Shown here: positions 45,673 through 59,585 of the stretch, piece by piece
Numbering within the stretch: position 1 is the stretch's first letter
How the letters are laid out: each line of letters opens with the position of its first letter
Assembly: GCF_035621475.1 (NCBI RefSeq)
Contig: NZ_CP141799.1
Coordinates: 5,282,698 to 5,346,697, forward strand
Origin: Pseudomonas paeninsulae
Lineage (GTDB): Bacteria > Pseudomonadota > Gammaproteobacteria > Pseudomonadales > Pseudomonadaceae
Reading direction: 5' to 3'
DNA: 64,000 bases
Position numbers and translations under genes: made by a program
The notes under the pieces: generated by a model
What the model saw: the letters and a program-made list of their open reading frames with translations, nothing else
Told to the model about the DNA's origin: nothing
The model's database searches: none

Positions 45673-45727
45673 TTTCGATTCGAAAGATAATTACGCGAAT
45701 CAAAACCTAATGAAGCTTTCGAGTCAA
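45673..45727. promoter_or_regulatory. TTTCGA-type repeats upstream of glmR, probable operators
   Basis: TTTCGATTCGAAA (45673-45685) is a palindrome (TTTCG, ATT, CGAAA). GAATCAAAACC (45697-45707, RC GGTTTTGATTC) and TTTCGAGTCAA (45717-45727) are related half-sites. DeoR-family regulators often bind such spaced repeats, so this is probably autoregulation. Confidence 0.55.
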
Positions 45728-45748
45728 GAGCAAAACCGATGGAAGGCC

Positions 45749-45826
45749 GTAGGTTGGGTTGAGCGCAGCGATACCCATGCTGCCTAAGCGATGGGTTACG
45801 CCGCTACGCGCCTAACCCATCCTACG
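45749..45826. repeat. Short member of the GTAGGNTGGGTT repeat family
   Basis: GTAGGTTGGGTTGAGC ... GCGATGGGTTACGCCGC ... GCGCCTAACCCATCCTAC. Inverted ends with a shorter centre than the 177-bp units. It fills the glmR-glmU gap. Confidence 0.7.
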
Positions 45827-45833
45827 ACCAGCC

Positions 45834-47198
45834 TCACTGCTTGATCTTCACCGGGCGCTTCCAGCCGTCGATATTGCGCTGCTTGGCGCGGCCTACCGCC
45901 AGCGTGCCCGCCGGCACATCGGCGGTGATCACCGAGCCGGCGCCAGTGGTGGTGCCGTCGCCCAGGGTCACGGGAGCAACCAGTGCGCTGTTGGAACCGA
46001 TGAATACGTCCTCACCCAGCACCGTCTTTAACTTGTTGGCGCCATCGTAGTTGCAGGTGATGGTGCCTGCGCCGATATTGCTCCGGGCGCCGATCTCGGC
46101 ATCGCCCAGATAGCTCAGGTGGCCAGCCTTGGCGCCCTCGCCCAGCACGGCGTTCTTCAGTTCGACGAAGTTACCCACATGGGCGCGAGCACCCAGTACC
46201 GAACCCGGGCGCAGACGGGCGAAGGGACCACAGTCGGCACCCTCGCCCAGTTCGGCGCCGTCCAGATGGCTGTTGGCTTTGACCAGCGCACCCTTACGCA
46301 GGATGCTGTCCTTGATCACACAGTTCGGGCCGATCTGCACACCATCTTCGATGACCACGCGGCCTTCGAGGATCACGTTGAGATCGATCAGCACGTCGCG
46401 GCCCACCGTCACCTCGCCACGCAGGTCGAAACGCGCCGGATCGCGCAGGGTCACGCCCTGGACCATCAGGCTGCGTGCAGCACGCTGCTGGTAATGACGT
46501 TCCAACTCGGCCAATTGGATGCGATCGTTGGCGCCCTGCACTTCCATCGCATCCAGGGGCTGCTCGGTAGCCACGACCAGGCCGTCCGCCACGGCCATGG
46601 CGATCACGTCGGTAAGGTAGTACTCGCCCTGGACATTGCTGTTGGACAGCCGCCCGAGCCAGTCGCCCAGACGGTTGCCGGGTACGGCAAGAATCCCGGT
46701 GTTGCCTTCGCAGATCTGCCGTTGTTCGGGCGTGGCGTCCTTGTGCTCGACAATCGCCTTCACCACGCCAGCGGCATCACGCACGATGCGGCCGTAGCCA
46801 GTCGGGTCGATGAGGTCGACCGTCAATAGCCCAAGCTGCTCGGCACCGACCTGCTTCAGCAAACGCTCGAGGGTGGCGGTCTCGATCAGCGGTACATCGC
46901 CGTAGAGGATCAGCACACGCTCGGCCGTCAGCGCCGGCAGGGCCTGGGCCACGGCATGGCCGGTGCCCAGTTGTTCGCTCTGCAGGACGAAGTTCAGGTC
47001 ATCTGCCGCCAGTCGCTCACGCACCATATCCGCGCCATGCCCGATCACCACATGGATGCCAACAGGCGAAAGCTGACGGGCGCGGTCGATGACGTGCGCG
47101 AGCATGGATTGACCGGCAATCGGATGCAGGACTTTCGGCAAGGCGGAACGCATGCGAGTGCCCTGGCCGGCGGCGAGGATGACGATATCGAGAGACAT
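45834..47198 (-). CDS. glmU: Bifunctional UDP-GlcNAc pyrophosphorylase / GlcN-1-P acetyltransferase GlmU
   Basis: 454 residues. The N-terminal uridyltransferase has [24 protein letters not shown]. The C-terminal left-handed beta-helix acetyltransferase shows hexapeptide repeats (VHVG..VEL..., [30 protein letters not shown]). It completes UDP-GlcNAc synthesis begun by GlmS. The ATG at 47198 ([11 protein letters not shown]) matches the family; the longer frame crosses the atpC terminator. Confidence 0.97.
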   Translation of the reverse strand: MSLDIVILAAGQGTRMRSALPKVLHPIAGQSMLAHVIDRARQLSPVGIHVVIGHGADMVRERLAADDLNFVLQSEQLGTGHAVAQALPALTAERVLILYGDVPLIETATLERLLKQVGAEQLGLLTVDLIDPTGYGRIVRDAAGVVKAIVEHKDATPEQRQICEGNTGILAVPGNRLGDWLGRLSNSNVQGEYYLTDVIAMAVADGLVVATEQPLDAMEVQGANDRIQLAELERHYQQRAARSLMVQGVTLRDPARFDLRGEVTVGRDVLIDLNVILEGRVVIEDGVQIGPNCVIKDSILRKGALVKANSHLDGAELGEGADCGPFARLRPGSVLGARAHVGNFVELKNAVLGEGAKAGHLSYLGDAEIGARSNIGAGTITCNYDGANKLKTVLGEDVFIGSNSALVAPVTLGDGTTTGAGSVITADVPAGTLAVGRAKQRNIDGWKRPVKIKQ

Positions 47199-47232
47199 AG
47201 GCAGACACTGATCCAAAAAATGCGGACAAAGA

Positions 47233-47258
47233 AAAAGGGTAGCCAAGGCTACCCTTTT
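47233..47258 (-). terminator. Rho-independent terminator after atpC
   Basis: AAAAGGGTAGCC and GGCTACCCTTTT form a 12-bp stem with a 2-nt spacer; the minus strand continues TTTCTTTG. It ends the ATP synthase operon. A-rich sequence on the other side means it could also act on plus-strand transcripts. Confidence 0.85.
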
Positions 47259-47321
47259 ACTCACGTGCGATGAAGCCTGACGTATCGCTTGCGGAAAACT
47301 GACGTTTTCAACAACCGAGTA

Positions 47322-47750
47322 TCAGCTACCGCCGTACTTCTTGCGCAGCTGCTGGACGGTGCGCAGTTGAGCTGCGGCCTCGGCCAGGCGAGCGGCGGCG
47401 GAGCCGTAGTCGAACTCGGCACCGTGTTCATGCAGGGCCTTCTCGGCAGCCTTGACGGCTTCCTGAGCAGAGGCTTCGTCGAGGTCGGCAGCACGCTGCA
47501 CGGTATCGGCCAAAACCTTGATCATGTTCGGCTGCACTTCAAGAAAACCACCGGAGATGTAATACACCTCGGCTTCGCCACCCGGCATGACCAGACGAAT
47601 CGGGCCCGGCTTGAGGTCGGTGATCAGCGGCGCGTGCCCCAAGGCGATACCCAGATCACCCAGGTTGCCGTGCGCAATCACCATCTCGACCAGACCGGAG
47701 AAGATCTCGCCTTCTGCGCTGACGATGTCGCAATGGACTGTCATAGCCAT
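47322..47750 (-). CDS. atpC: ATP synthase epsilon subunit AtpC
   Basis: 142-residue F1 epsilon subunit, part of the central stalk and an inhibitor of ATP hydrolysis. [40 protein letters not shown] is the conserved beta-sandwich and the C-terminal helices follow. The start MAMTVHCD at 47750 matches the family. It is the last gene of the atp operon. Confidence 0.97.
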   Translation of the reverse strand: MAMTVHCDIVSAEGEIFSGLVEMVIAHGNLGDLGIALGHAPLITDLKPGPIRLVMPGGEAEVYYISGGFLEVQPNMIKVLADTVQRAADLDEASAQEAVKAAEKALHEHGAEFDYGSAAARLAEAAAQLRTVQQLRKKYGGS

Positions 47751-47792
47751 ATCTAGCCTCACAAAAGCGCCCGTCTCCGGGCGCGCGGGTGA

Positions 47793-49199
<1,407 letters not shown>

Positions 49200-50060
49200 T
49201 CAGACCGCGGCTGCGCCGCCAACGATTTCCGAGATCTCTTGGGTGATCGCCGCCTGACGCGCCTTGTTGTAGATCAACTGCAAATCGTTGATCAGGTCAC
49301 CGGCGTTGTCGGTAGCGCTCTTCATCGCGATCATCCGCGCCGCTTGTTCAGCTGCGTTGTTCTCGACCACCGCCTGGTACACCTGCGACTCCACGTAGCG
49401 CACCATCAAGCCGTCCAGCAGCTCCTTGGCATCGGGTTCATAGAGATAGTCCCAGTGATGCTTGAGCTGTTGATCCGAATCAGCGACCAGGGGAATCAAC
49501 TGTTCCACTGTCGGCTGTTGCGTCATGGTGTTGATGAACTTGTTCGAGACCACGGACAAACGGTCGATGCGCCCATCGAGGTAGGCATCGAGCATGACCT
49601 TGACGCTACCGATCAAATCGTTGATCGACGGTTCTTCGCCCAGGTGGCTGATCGCAGCAACGACATTGCCACCAAAGCTGCGGAAGAATGCCGCACCCTT
49701 GCCACCAATCACGCAGAGATCGATCTCTACACCTTGTTCGCGGTTTACCACCATGTCCTTGACCAGGGCCTTGAACAGGTTGGTGTTGAGGCCACCACAC
49801 AAGCCACGGTCACTGCTCACCAGCACATAACCGACGCGCTTTACTTCACGCTCGATCATGAACGGGTGACGGTATTCCGGGTTGGCGTTGGCCAGATGAC
49901 CAATCACCTGGCGGATGCGATCCGCGTAAGGACGGCTGGCAGACATGCGCATTTGAGCCTTGCGCATCTTGCTGACAGCTACCTTTTCCATGGCGCTGGT
50001 GATCTTTTGCGTGCTTTTGATGCTCGCAATCTTGCTGCGAATCTCTTTTGCGCCTGCCAT
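49200..50060 (-). CDS. atpG: ATP synthase gamma subunit AtpG
   Basis: 286-residue rotor shaft of F1. The conserved N-terminal helix [35 protein letters not shown] and C-terminal [35 protein letters not shown] coiled coil are visible. It is in the usual operon place between atpA and atpD. Confidence 0.98.
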   Translation of the reverse strand: MAGAKEIRSKIASIKSTQKITSAMEKVAVSKMRKAQMRMSASRPYADRIRQVIGHLANANPEYRHPFMIEREVKRVGYVLVSSDRGLCGGLNTNLFKALVKDMVVNREQGVEIDLCVIGGKGAAFFRSFGGNVVAAISHLGEEPSINDLIGSVKVMLDAYLDGRIDRLSVVSNKFINTMTQQPTVEQLIPLVADSDQQLKHHWDYLYEPDAKELLDGLMVRYVESQVYQAVVENNAAEQAARMIAMKSATDNAGDLINDLQLIYNKARQAAITQEISEIVGGAAAV

Positions 50061-50110
50061 TTGACACCTATCGGGTTAGCAGGCGGAGGTCGTAGGACCT
50101 CCGCTGCGGC

Positions 50111-51655
50111 TTACCAGGTTTGGGTGGCCTTGAACTTCTCGATACCGGCTTTCAGGCCAGCGTCGATTTCGTCATTGAAGTCACCCTTCACGTTGATCTT
50201 CGCCATCAAGTCGGCGTGATCGCGGTTGAAGTAAGCAATCAGAGCTTGTTCGAAGCTGCCGATTTTGACGATTTCGATGTCCTGCAGGTAGCCACGTTCG
50301 GCCGAGTACAGGGACAGCGACATGTCGGCGATGGACATCGGCGCGTATTGCTTCTGCTTCATCAATTCGGTAACACGCTGACCATGCTCAAGCTGCTTGC
50401 GGGTGGCTTCGTCCAGGTCAGAAGCGAACTGGGCGAAAGCCGCCAATTCACGGTACTGAGCCAGAGCGGTACGGATACCACCGGAAAGCTTCTTGATGAT
50501 CTTGGTCTGAGCGGCACCACCGACGCGGGAAACCGACACACCGGCGTTCACTGCCGGGCGAATGCCGGAGTTGAACATGGCCGATTCCAGGAAGATCTGA
50601 CCGTCGGTGATCGAGATCACGTTGGTCGGAACGAACGCGGAAACGTCGCCAGCCTGGGTTTCGATGATCGGCAGAGCGGTCAAGGAACCGGTCTTGCCAG
50701 TCACGGCGCCATTGGTGAACTTCTCGACATACTCTTCGGAAACACGCGATGCGCGCTCCAGCAGACGGCTGTGGAGATAGAACACGTCGCCCGGGTAGGC
50801 TTCACGGCCTGGCGGACGGCGCAGCAGCAGGGAAATCTGGCGGTAAGCCACGGCTTGCTTGGACAGATCGTCATAAACGATCAGCGCGTCTTCGCCACGG
50901 TCGCGGAAGTACTCGCCCATGGTGCAACCGGAGTACGGTGCAATGAATTGCAGCGCAGCGGATTCGGAAGCACTGGCAGCGACGATGATGGTGTTAGCCA
51001 AGGCGCCGTTTTCTTCCAGCTTGCGGACCACGTTGGCGATGGTCGATTGCTTCTGACCAATTGCCACGTAGACACACTTAATGCCGCTGTCTTTCTGGTT
51101 GATGATGGCATCGATCGCCAGAGCGGTTTTACCGATCTGCCGGTCACCGATGATCAGCTCGCGCTGGCCACGACCAACCGGAATCATGGCGTCGACGGCC
51201 TTGTAACCGGTTTGCACCGGCTGGTCGACCGACTTACGCCAGATCACGCCCGGCGCAACCTTCTCAACCGCGTCGGTAGCGACGTTGTTCAGCGGGCCTT
51301 TACCGTCAACCGGGTTACCCAGAGCATCGACTACGCGACCCAGCAGTTCCGGACCTACCGGCACTTCGAGGATGCGGCCGGTGCACTTGGCGCTCATGCC
51401 TTCAGCCAACGACTGATAGGAACCGAGAACCACGGCGCCGACAGAGTCGCGCTCAAGGTTCATCGCCATGCCGTAGACGGCACCCGGGAACTCGATCATT
51501 TCGCCGTACATAACGTCGGCGAGACCGTGAATACGCACGATACCGTCGGATACGCTGACGACTGTGCCTTCGTTACGGGCTTGCGAGGCAACATCGAGCT
51601 TGTCGATGCGGCCCTTGATGATTTCACTTATTTCGGAAGGATTGAGTTGCTGCAT
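50111..51655 (-). CDS. atpA: ATP synthase alpha subunit AtpA
   Basis: 514-residue non-catalytic nucleotide-binding F1 subunit. The P-loop is [15 protein letters not shown] and the signature [19 protein letters not shown] is visible. The first residues [17 protein letters not shown] are family-typical. It is 21 bp after atpH. Confidence 0.99.
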   Translation of the reverse strand: MQQLNPSEISEIIKGRIDKLDVASQARNEGTVVSVSDGIVRIHGLADVMYGEMIEFPGAVYGMAMNLERDSVGAVVLGSYQSLAEGMSAKCTGRILEVPVGPELLGRVVDALGNPVDGKGPLNNVATDAVEKVAPGVIWRKSVDQPVQTGYKAVDAMIPVGRGQRELIIGDRQIGKTALAIDAIINQKDSGIKCVYVAIGQKQSTIANVVRKLEENGALANTIIVAASASESAALQFIAPYSGCTMGEYFRDRGEDALIVYDDLSKQAVAYRQISLLLRRPPGREAYPGDVFYLHSRLLERASRVSEEYVEKFTNGAVTGKTGSLTALPIIETQAGDVSAFVPTNVISITDGQIFLESAMFNSGIRPAVNAGVSVSRVGGAAQTKIIKKLSGGIRTALAQYRELAAFAQFASDLDEATRKQLEHGQRVTELMKQKQYAPMSIADMSLSLYSAERGYLQDIEIVKIGSFEQALIAYFNRDHADLMAKINVKGDFNDEIDAGLKAGIEKFKATQTW

Positions 51656-51676
51656 AGCTCTGCTGCCCCTTCAAAC

Positions 51677-52213
51677 TCAAGATTTCAATGCTTCGGCCAG
51701 CTTCGCGATTTTGCCGCGAACTGAGCCATCGATAACCAGGTCGCCGGCGCGGATTACGACACCACCGATCAGGCTGGCATCCTCCGTAGCATGCAGGCGC
51801 ACTTCCCGGTTGAGCCGTGCACTGAGAACCTTGGCGAGTTTGTCTTGCTGTTCATCGCTCAATGCGAAGGCACTGGTGACATCCACGTCGACCGATTTTT
51901 CCTGTTCGGCTTTGTACAGCTCGAACAGATCGGCGATCTCCGGCAGCAAGGCCAGGCGATCGTTTTCGGCGACGATATGGATGAAATTGCGTACCTGGGC
52001 GTCGAACTTGTCACCACACACCTCGTTGAAGGTGGTGGACTTATCTGTACTCGTCAGACGCGGAGCCCCGAGCATGCGCTGGATGGTGTCGTCTTGCGAC
52101 ACCGCAGCAGCCAGGCCGAGCATGGCTGACCAAGAGGCCAGTTGCTGGTGGGCCTGGGCATACTCAAAGGCAGCCTTAGCGTAAGGTCGGGCCAGCGTGG
52201 TCAGTTCTGCCAT
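51677..52213 (-). CDS. atpH: ATP synthase delta subunit AtpH
   Basis: 178-residue peripheral-stalk subunit that joins F1 to the b dimer. [17 protein letters not shown] at the N-terminus and the C-terminal [25 protein letters not shown] motif are family hallmarks. It is 14 bp after atpF. Confidence 0.98.
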   Translation of the reverse strand: MAELTTLARPYAKAAFEYAQAHQQLASWSAMLGLAAAVSQDDTIQRMLGAPRLTSTDKSTTFNEVCGDKFDAQVRNFIHIVAENDRLALLPEIADLFELYKAEQEKSVDVDVTSAFALSDEQQDKLAKVLSARLNREVRLHATEDASLIGGVVIRAGDLVIDGSVRGKIAKLAEALKS

Positions 52214-52227
52214 GATCGCGCCCTCGC

Positions 52228-52698
52228 TTAAATTTCGGCTGCCAGTTTGGAAACCAGCTCCGCATGCGCGTTTTGGTCGATAGATATGCCCAGGATCTTC
52301 TCGGCACCGCTGACGGCCAGGCTACCCACTTGGGCACGCAAGGCGTCTTTGACGCTGTTCAGTTCCTGTTCGATCTCGGCCTGAGCCTGAGCCTTCACGC
52401 GGTCAGCTTCGACACGGGCCTGGTCACGGGCTTCGTCGACGATCTGGGTTCCACGTTTCTTGGCTTGCTCAATGATTTCGGCTGCTTGGCCTTTGGCTTC
52501 GCGCAGTTGTTGGGCCACTTTATCGTGGGCCAACTCCAGGTCACGAGCCGCACGGCTGGCAGCGTCCAGTCCATCTGCAATCTTCTTCTGACGATCCTGC
52601 AAAGCCGTAATGACCGGAGGCCACACGAACTTCATGCAGAACAGCACGAAGATGAAGAAGGCAACGGACTGGCCAATCAGGGTTGCATTAATGTTCAC
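52228..52698 (-). CDS. atpF: ATP synthase b subunit AtpF
   Basis: 156 residues: one N-terminal membrane helix ([22 protein letters not shown]), then a long charged coiled coil ([42 protein letters not shown]) that forms the peripheral stalk. It starts with GTG ([10 protein letters not shown]). Confidence 0.98.
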   Translation of the reverse strand: MNINATLIGQSVAFFIFVLFCMKFVWPPVITALQDRQKKIADGLDAASRAARDLELAHDKVAQQLREAKGQAAEIIEQAKKRGTQIVDEARDQARVEADRVKAQAQAEIEQELNSVKDALRAQVGSLAVSGAEKILGISIDQNAHAELVSKLAAEI

Positions 52699-52755
52699 GC
52701 CAACACCTCGCTCGTTCGTTGTCCATCAAACCAATCCACTCGAATACTCGAGTGA

Positions 52756-53028
<273 letters not shown>

Positions 53029-53178
53029 TTATGTCGTATTGGTTTAAGGTTTTCTAAGGTAAAGCGGTAAAGCTAAATCATTGCCTGTTTTGCCCTTGCG
53101 GGCGTCCACCTTGAGCAGAGCGCAGCCTAATCTGCCGTTTCCCGTCGGGGAAGGGCATCAAGGATGCGCGTTGCGCTC

Positions 53179-54470
<1,292 letters not shown>

Positions 54471-54617
54471 CGTCACAGTCCTTACGGCGTCGGCCGCCTC
54501 AAATCAACGACTTGGCATATTTCGTGCCGACAAAAGCGCGCAAAGTATATGGGCGCAGCCCCCCAGGTTCAACTGTCAGGTAGTGATTTCCGTGAACCCG
54601 CTACATGCTCAATTGTT

Positions 54618-55490
54618 TCAGCGGATGTGGGCCAGAACGCCCTGCAGTTCATCCAGCGAGTTGTAGCGAATCACCAGTTGGCCTTTGCCCTTTTGCCCAT
54701 GCTTGATCTGCACTGGAGAGCCCAGGCGCTCGGCTAGGCGCTGTTCCAGACGACTGATGTCCGGGTCGGCTTTGGCCTCCACAACCGGCTTTTCCTTGCC
54801 ACTCAACCACTGGCGTACCAGGGCTTCGGTTTGCCGCACGGTCAACCCGCGTGCGACAACGTGTCGCGCCCCTTCGACCTGTTGTTCCGCTGGCAGACCA
54901 AGTAGGGCACGAGCATGCCCCATCTCCAGATCGCCATGGGACAGCAGGGTCTTGATCTCCTCCGGCAGACCGATCAGGCGCAGCAGGTTGGTGATGGTCA
55001 CGCGGGATTTGCCCACGGCCTCAGCCACCTGTTGCTGAGTCAGCTGGAATTCCTGCTGCAGTCGTTGCAGGGCAACGGCCTCGTCGATCGGGTTGAGGTC
55101 TTCACGCTGGATGTTCTCGATCAGCGCCATGGCAATCGCCGCCTCGTCGGGCAGTTCACGCACCATCGCCGGGATCTTGTCCAGGCCAGCTTGCTGGCAG
55201 GCACGCCAGCGTCGCTCACCGGCGACGATCTCGAAACGGCCTTCGCCAATCGGTCGCACCACGATCGGTTGCAGGACACCCTGAACCTTGATCGACTGCG
55301 CCAGTTCCTCCAGCGCGGTGGCGTCCATATCGCGACGCGGTTGGTACTTGCCGCGCTGAATCAGATCCAGGGGCAGGTATTGCAGCTCGCGGCTATCGGC
55401 CTGAGCGGCTTCTTCCTGCAGAGCAGTGACGGTGGTGCCACCCAGCAGGGCGTCCAAGCCGCGTCCCAGCCCTCGTTTCTTGGTGGCCAT
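54618..55490 (-). CDS. parB: Chromosome-partitioning protein ParB
   Basis: 290-residue CTP-dependent parS-binding clamp. The N-terminal KKRGLGRGLDALLG, the CTP-binding GERRWRACQQAG, and the helix-turn-helix TQQQVAEAVGKSRVTITNLLRL are clear, with a C-terminal dimer domain. The ATG at 55490 is 10 bp after parA; the longer frame runs over parA and is rejected. I did not see a convincing parS site in this window. Confidence 0.97.
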   Translation of the reverse strand: MATKKRGLGRGLDALLGGTTVTALQEEAAQADSRELQYLPLDLIQRGKYQPRRDMDATALEELAQSIKVQGVLQPIVVRPIGEGRFEIVAGERRWRACQQAGLDKIPAMVRELPDEAAIAMALIENIQREDLNPIDEAVALQRLQQEFQLTQQQVAEAVGKSRVTITNLLRLIGLPEEIKTLLSHGDLEMGHARALLGLPAEQQVEGARHVVARGLTVRQTEALVRQWLSGKEKPVVEAKADPDISRLEQRLAERLGSPVQIKHGQKGKGQLVIRYNSLDELQGVLAHIR

Positions 55491-55500
55491 GCGGAGTTCC

Positions 55501-56289
55501 TTATGCGGTTGCGGAGCGGGCGCTGGCGCGTTGACGACGAACCAGCTCGCCAGCCAAGGCCAGGTAGGCAATGGCGCCACGGGATTGCTTGTCGTATACC
55601 AGCGCCGGCATGCCATAGCTGGGGGCCTCGGCCAGGCGAATGTTGCGCGGGATAACGGTTTGGTACAGCGTGTCGGGGAAATGTTGCTTGAGCTGCGCCG
55701 AAACATCGTTGGTCAGGCTGATGCGCGGATCGTACATGGTACGCAGCAGGCCTTCGATCTTCAGCGAAGGATTGAGCATTTTCGCAATACGCTGAATGCT
55801 GTTGACCAGGTCGCTCAAGCCTTCCAGGGCGAAATACTCGCATTGCATGGGGATGATCACCCCATCGGCGGCCACCAGGGCATTGACCGTGAGCATTGAC
55901 AGCGCCGGCGGACAGTCGATGAGGATGTAGTCGTAGTTCTCGCGGATCGGCGCCAAGGCGTTACGCAGGCGACTTTCCTTCATTTTCATTTCCAGCAGGC
56001 CGACTTCCGCAGCCGTCAGGTCACGGTTGGCCGGCAGCAACTGGTAACCGCCGTGCTCGGAATATTGCATGGCCTCGACCAGGTTGCATTCGCCGATCAG
56101 CACGTCGTAGATCGAATGTTCCAGGGCATGCTTATCCACACCGCTGCCCATGGTCGCGTTGCCCTGTGGATCAAGATCGATCAGCAGTACGCGGCGCTTG
56201 GTCGCAACCAGCGAGGCCGCCAGATTGATGCAGGTGGTGGTCTTGCCCACGCCGCCTTTCTGGTTGGCGATTGCGAATACTTTAGCCAT
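55501..56289 (-). CDS. parA: Chromosome-partitioning ATPase ParA (Soj)
   Basis: 262-residue deviant Walker ATPase. KGGVGKTTTCINLAASL (residues 11-27) is the P-loop, DLDPQGNATMGSG is the A' motif, and YDYILIDCPPALSML is Walker B. It forms the nucleoid gradient that moves ParB-parS. It lies 12 bp after rsmG. Confidence 0.98.
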   Translation of the reverse strand: MAKVFAIANQKGGVGKTTTCINLAASLVATKRRVLLIDLDPQGNATMGSGVDKHALEHSIYDVLIGECNLVEAMQYSEHGGYQLLPANRDLTAAEVGLLEMKMKESRLRNALAPIRENYDYILIDCPPALSMLTVNALVAADGVIIPMQCEYFALEGLSDLVNSIQRIAKMLNPSLKIEGLLRTMYDPRISLTNDVSAQLKQHFPDTLYQTVIPRNIRLAEAPSYGMPALVYDKQSRGAIAYLALAGELVRRQRASARSATA

Positions 56290-56301
56290 GTTGCGTTCCC
56301 C

Positions 56302-56949
56302 CTAGACCGAGCGGCGCAGTATCAGCAGATGACGCTGACCTTGGCAACCGGGAACCTTGAGCACATGGGTGGCTGCCAGGCGGAAGTCGGCCGGCAGAGC
56401 TTGCAATTCGTCGTCCGGATGCACGCCCTTCATGGCCAGCCACTGGCTCTGGCCATCGCCGAGATGGCGGGTCCAGTTGGCAAAATCCTCCAGGCTGCTG
56501 AAGGCGCGGGAGACGATACCGCTGAACGCCTGCTGTGGCTTGAAGGCCTCGACCCGGCTGTGGATAACTTCCAGGTTGGTCAGTTTCAGCTCCAGCTTCA
56601 CCTGAGTCAGAAAGCGGGTTTTTTTGCCGTTGGAGTCGAGCAGAGTGAACTGCCGCTCCGGGAACAGGATGGCCAGGGGTATGCCCGGCATGCCGCCACC
56701 ACTGCCGACGTCCAGCCAGTTATCCCCAGCATCAAAGACATAGGGCTGCACACTCAGGCTATCGAGCAAGTGGCGCGAGACCATTTCGTCCGGATCGCGC
56801 ACCGCGGTGAGGTTGTAGGCCTTGTTCCACTTGATCAGCAGCGCCAGATAGGCCAGCAGCTGTTCCTGCTGCAAGGCCGAGACCTCGACGCCCAGCTCGA
56901 GGGCGCCTTGCGCCAGTTCTTCGGCGTGCTTGCTGGTGACCACAGACAT
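56302..56949 (-). CDS. rsmG: 16S rRNA m7G527 methyltransferase RsmG
   Basis: 215 residues. The SAM-binding motif is [37 protein letters not shown]. It methylates G527 of 16S rRNA. Its ATG overlaps the mnmG stop (ATGA), so both are translated together. Confidence 0.97.
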   Translation of the reverse strand: MSVVTSKHAEELAQGALELGVEVSALQQEQLLAYLALLIKWNKAYNLTAVRDPDEMVSRHLLDSLSVQPYVFDAGDNWLDVGSGGGMPGIPLAILFPERQFTLLDSNGKKTRFLTQVKLELKLTNLEVIHSRVEAFKPQQAFSGIVSRAFSSLEDFANWTRHLGDGQSQWLAMKGVHPDDELQALPADFRLAATHVLKVPGCQGQRHLLILRRSV

Positions 56950-58841
56950 CAGGCGCTTTGCTCCAGCTGGCGACCAGCTCCGCGTTTTTTCAGGTGGATC
57001 AGCAGCAGGGAAATCGCCGCCGGGGTGACCCCGGGGATCCGCGAAGCCTGGCCGAGGGTTTCGGGACGAGTGTTGCCGAGCTTGTGCTGGATTTCCTTGG
57101 ACAGGCCAGAAATCCCGTTGTAATCGATATCCACAGGCAATTTGGTGTCTTCGCTGGCGCGCAGCCGGGCGATTTCATCCTGCTGACGGTCGATGTAGCC
57201 GGCGTACTTGGTCTTGATCTCGACCTGCTCGGCGACTTGCGGGTCTTGCGCACCTGCGCCGGTCAGTTCGACCAGGCCCAGGTAATCGATCTCCGGGCGC
57301 GACAACAGGTTGAGCAGGTTGTACTCGTGGGTCAGCGGCGTGCCGAAGTGCGCGGCAATCGCATCGCCCTGGGGCGTGCCGGGCCTGACCCAGGTACTTT
57401 TCAGGCGCTGTTCTTCCTGCGTGATGGCTTCACGCTTGATCTCGAACGCGGCCCATCGCTGATCGTCAACCAGGCCCAGCTCGCGGCCTTTTTCGGTCAG
57501 GCGCAGGTCGGCGTTGTCTTCGCGCAGAATCAGCCGGTATTCGGCCCGCGAAGTGAACATGCGGTATGGCTCCTGGGTGCCCAGGGTGATCAGGTCGTCG
57601 ACCAATACGCCGAGGTAGGCCTCGTCGCGGCGCGGGCACCAGCTGTCTTGGCCCTGCGCACGCAATGCGGCATTGGCCCCGGCGAGCAGCCCCTGGGCGC
57701 CGGCTTCTTCGTAACCGGTGGTGCCATTGATCTGGCCGGCGAAGAACAAACCGGCGATGACCTTGGTTTCCAGGCTGTATTTCAAGTCTCGCGGATCGAA
57801 GTAGTCGTACTCGATGGCGTAGCCCGGACGCACGATATGGGCGTTTTCCAGGCCGCGGATCGAGCGCACCAGCTGCAATTGCACGTCGAACGGCAATGAG
57901 GTGGAAATGCCGTTGGGATAGAGCTCATGGGTGGTCAGCCCCTCAGGCTCGATAAATACCTGATGGCTGTCCTTGTCGGCAAAGCGGTGAATCTTGTCTT
58001 CGATCGATGGGCAGTAACGCGGCCCGACGCCTTCGATCACCCCGGAGTACATCGGCGAACGATCGAGGTTGGCGGCAATGATCTCGTGGGTCCGTGCATT
58101 GGTATGGGTGATCCAGCAACTGACCTGACGCGGATGTTGCTCTTGTGAACCTAGGAACGACATCAGCGGAGTCGGCGTATCGCCCGGCTGCTCGGTCATC
58201 ACGGAAAAATCCACCGAACGGCCATCGATGCGCGGCGGGGTACCGGTCTTCAGCCGACCGACTCGCAGCGGCAATTCACGCAAGCGCTGAGCCAGAGCAA
58301 TCGAGGGTGGATCGCCGGCGCGACCGCCGGAATAGTTCTGCATGCCTATGTGGATAAGTCCACCGAGGAAGGTGCCGGTGGTCAAGACCACCGAGTCGGC
58401 GAATATCCGCAGACCCATCTGGGTGACCACGCCTTTGACTTCATCGTTCTCGACGATCAGGTCATCCGCAGCTTGCTGAAATATCCACAGGTTGGCCTGG
58501 TTTTCCAGGGTTTCGCGGATCGCCGCCTTGTACAGCACCCGGTCGGCCTGGGCGCGAGTGGCGCGAACGGCAGGACCCTTGCGGCTGTTGAGCACGCGGA
58601 ACTGGATGCCAGCCTTGTCGGTGGCCGTTGCCATGGCGCCACCCAGGGCGTCGATTTCCTTGACCAGGTGGCTTTTGCCGATCCCGCCGATCGCCGGATT
58701 GCAGCTCATCTGGCCAAGGGTTTCCACGTTATGGGTCAGCAGCAGGGTTTTTACCCCCATGCGTGCCGCTGCCAAAGCAGCCTCGGTGCCGGCATGACCA
58801 CCGCCGATCACGATCACCTGAAAACGGGAAGGGAAATCCAC
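56949..58841 (-). CDS. mnmG: tRNA uridine-5-carboxymethylaminomethyl modification enzyme MnmG
   Basis: 630-residue FAD enzyme that works with MnmE on U34 of tRNAs. The FAD-binding motif is [21 protein letters not shown], and the MnmG signatures [15 protein letters not shown] and [20 protein letters not shown] are present. I chose the GTG at 58841 ([18 protein letters not shown]), with GAGG 6 nt upstream, over an adjacent GTG one codon earlier. Confidence 0.97.
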   Translation of the reverse strand: MDFPSRFQVIVIGGGHAGTEAALAAARMGVKTLLLTHNVETLGQMSCNPAIGGIGKSHLVKEIDALGGAMATATDKAGIQFRVLNSRKGPAVRATRAQADRVLYKAAIRETLENQANLWIFQQAADDLIVENDEVKGVVTQMGLRIFADSVVLTTGTFLGGLIHIGMQNYSGGRAGDPPSIALAQRLRELPLRVGRLKTGTPPRIDGRSVDFSVMTEQPGDTPTPLMSFLGSQEQHPRQVSCWITHTNARTHEIIAANLDRSPMYSGVIEGVGPRYCPSIEDKIHRFADKDSHQVFIEPEGLTTHELYPNGISTSLPFDVQLQLVRSIRGLENAHIVRPGYAIEYDYFDPRDLKYSLETKVIAGLFFAGQINGTTGYEEAGAQGLLAGANAALRAQGQDSWCPRRDEAYLGVLVDDLITLGTQEPYRMFTSRAEYRLILREDNADLRLTEKGRELGLVDDQRWAAFEIKREAITQEEQRLKSTWVRPGTPQGDAIAAHFGTPLTHEYNLLNLLSRPEIDYLGLVELTGAGAQDPQVAEQVEIKTKYAGYIDRQQDEIARLRASEDTKLPVDIDYNGISGLSKEIQHKLGNTRPETLGQASRIPGVTPAAISLLLIHLKKRGAGRQLEQSA

Positions 58842-58972
58842 CACGCACCTCGTGCCTGTTGTGAAGCTTTGAAAAGCTGGAAAGCCGGCGAGTATAGGGA
58901 TTTAGCCGGTGTGAAAGAAGTCTTTTGCACAAAAAATAGCCAGCCTGTCCTGGCTTTCTCAGAGCTTCAGGC

Positions 58973-59240
58973 TAATAAAGAATAAAAGAATAGATTTATA
59001 TAGATCTTTGTTTTTATGTTTATAAAGTAGGGAGCACTTTTCTGTGGATAGATAGCTACAGCCCATTAGTCACGTGGCTTGCAGCGTTTCAAAAAGCTGT
59101 GATGATCCTGCCGTTAGCCTGTTCGATAGCCGTAGACAGCCTGTGGATGAAATGGGTAGTTATCCACAGGGCGATTTATCCTCAGTTTTATCACCGGGTT
59201 ATGGACCGGGCTTAGGCCCGGTTTTCCACAGGGCTTAGAC
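58973..59240. other. Origin-like region between mnmG and mnmE (AT-rich tract plus DnaA boxes)
   Basis: An AT-rich stretch from 58973 (TAATAAAGAATAAAAGAATAG and on) is followed by TGTGGATAG (59043), TGTGGATGA (59142), TTATCCACA (59160, perfect), TTATCCTCA (59176) and TTTTCCACA (59222). The layout copies the rpmH-dnaA region at 63688-63960 with a constant offset of 4718 bp. The rest of the 744-bp gap (59241-59585) has a GACTCATA/TATGAGTC hairpin (59441-59474) and no gene. Confidence 0.8.
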
Positions 59241-59539
59241 GGGCAAATAATTCAATTTAAAACGGCGTTTGGCTAAGGCAACGACTGCCTGAAGGATGCA
59301 ATCGTGAAGTCGTTGGACAGGACAGGTCGTCCAAGTCGCAGGATGGGGTAGGTGCAGAGGAGAGATTTGCATCAGCCGGAGAAGCTGAAGGAGTTACTCA
59401 GCAGGGCGCTGATCGATTTTTTTGCAGCGATTTACCCGCTGACTCATAGGAGCTGTTCATAGCCCATATGAGTCAACGTAATCCGGGAACGTCCGCCCGA
59501 ATGTGCGGCGTTCTACGGATCTTTCGAACTAGGCGCTGC

Positions 59540-59567
59540 TGAGCTGGAACGGATCGCCGTCCAGCTC
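59540..59567 (-). terminator. Hairpin after mnmE
   Basis: GAGCTGGA and TCCAGCTC form an 8-bp stem about 19 bp past the mnmE stop on the minus strand. There is no T-run, so it is only a weak terminator candidate. Confidence 0.4.
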
Positions 59568-59585
59568 ACCGGGGGAAGACGGTAT

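Noticed and set aside
50120..51724. 534-codon plus-strand frame opposite atpA
   Set aside because: Shadow of atpA, with no motif.
59441..59474. GACTCATA/TATGAGTC hairpin as an RNA gene or terminator
   Set aside because: Only 8 bp with an 18-nt loop, no T-run and no gene next to it; it could be chance.
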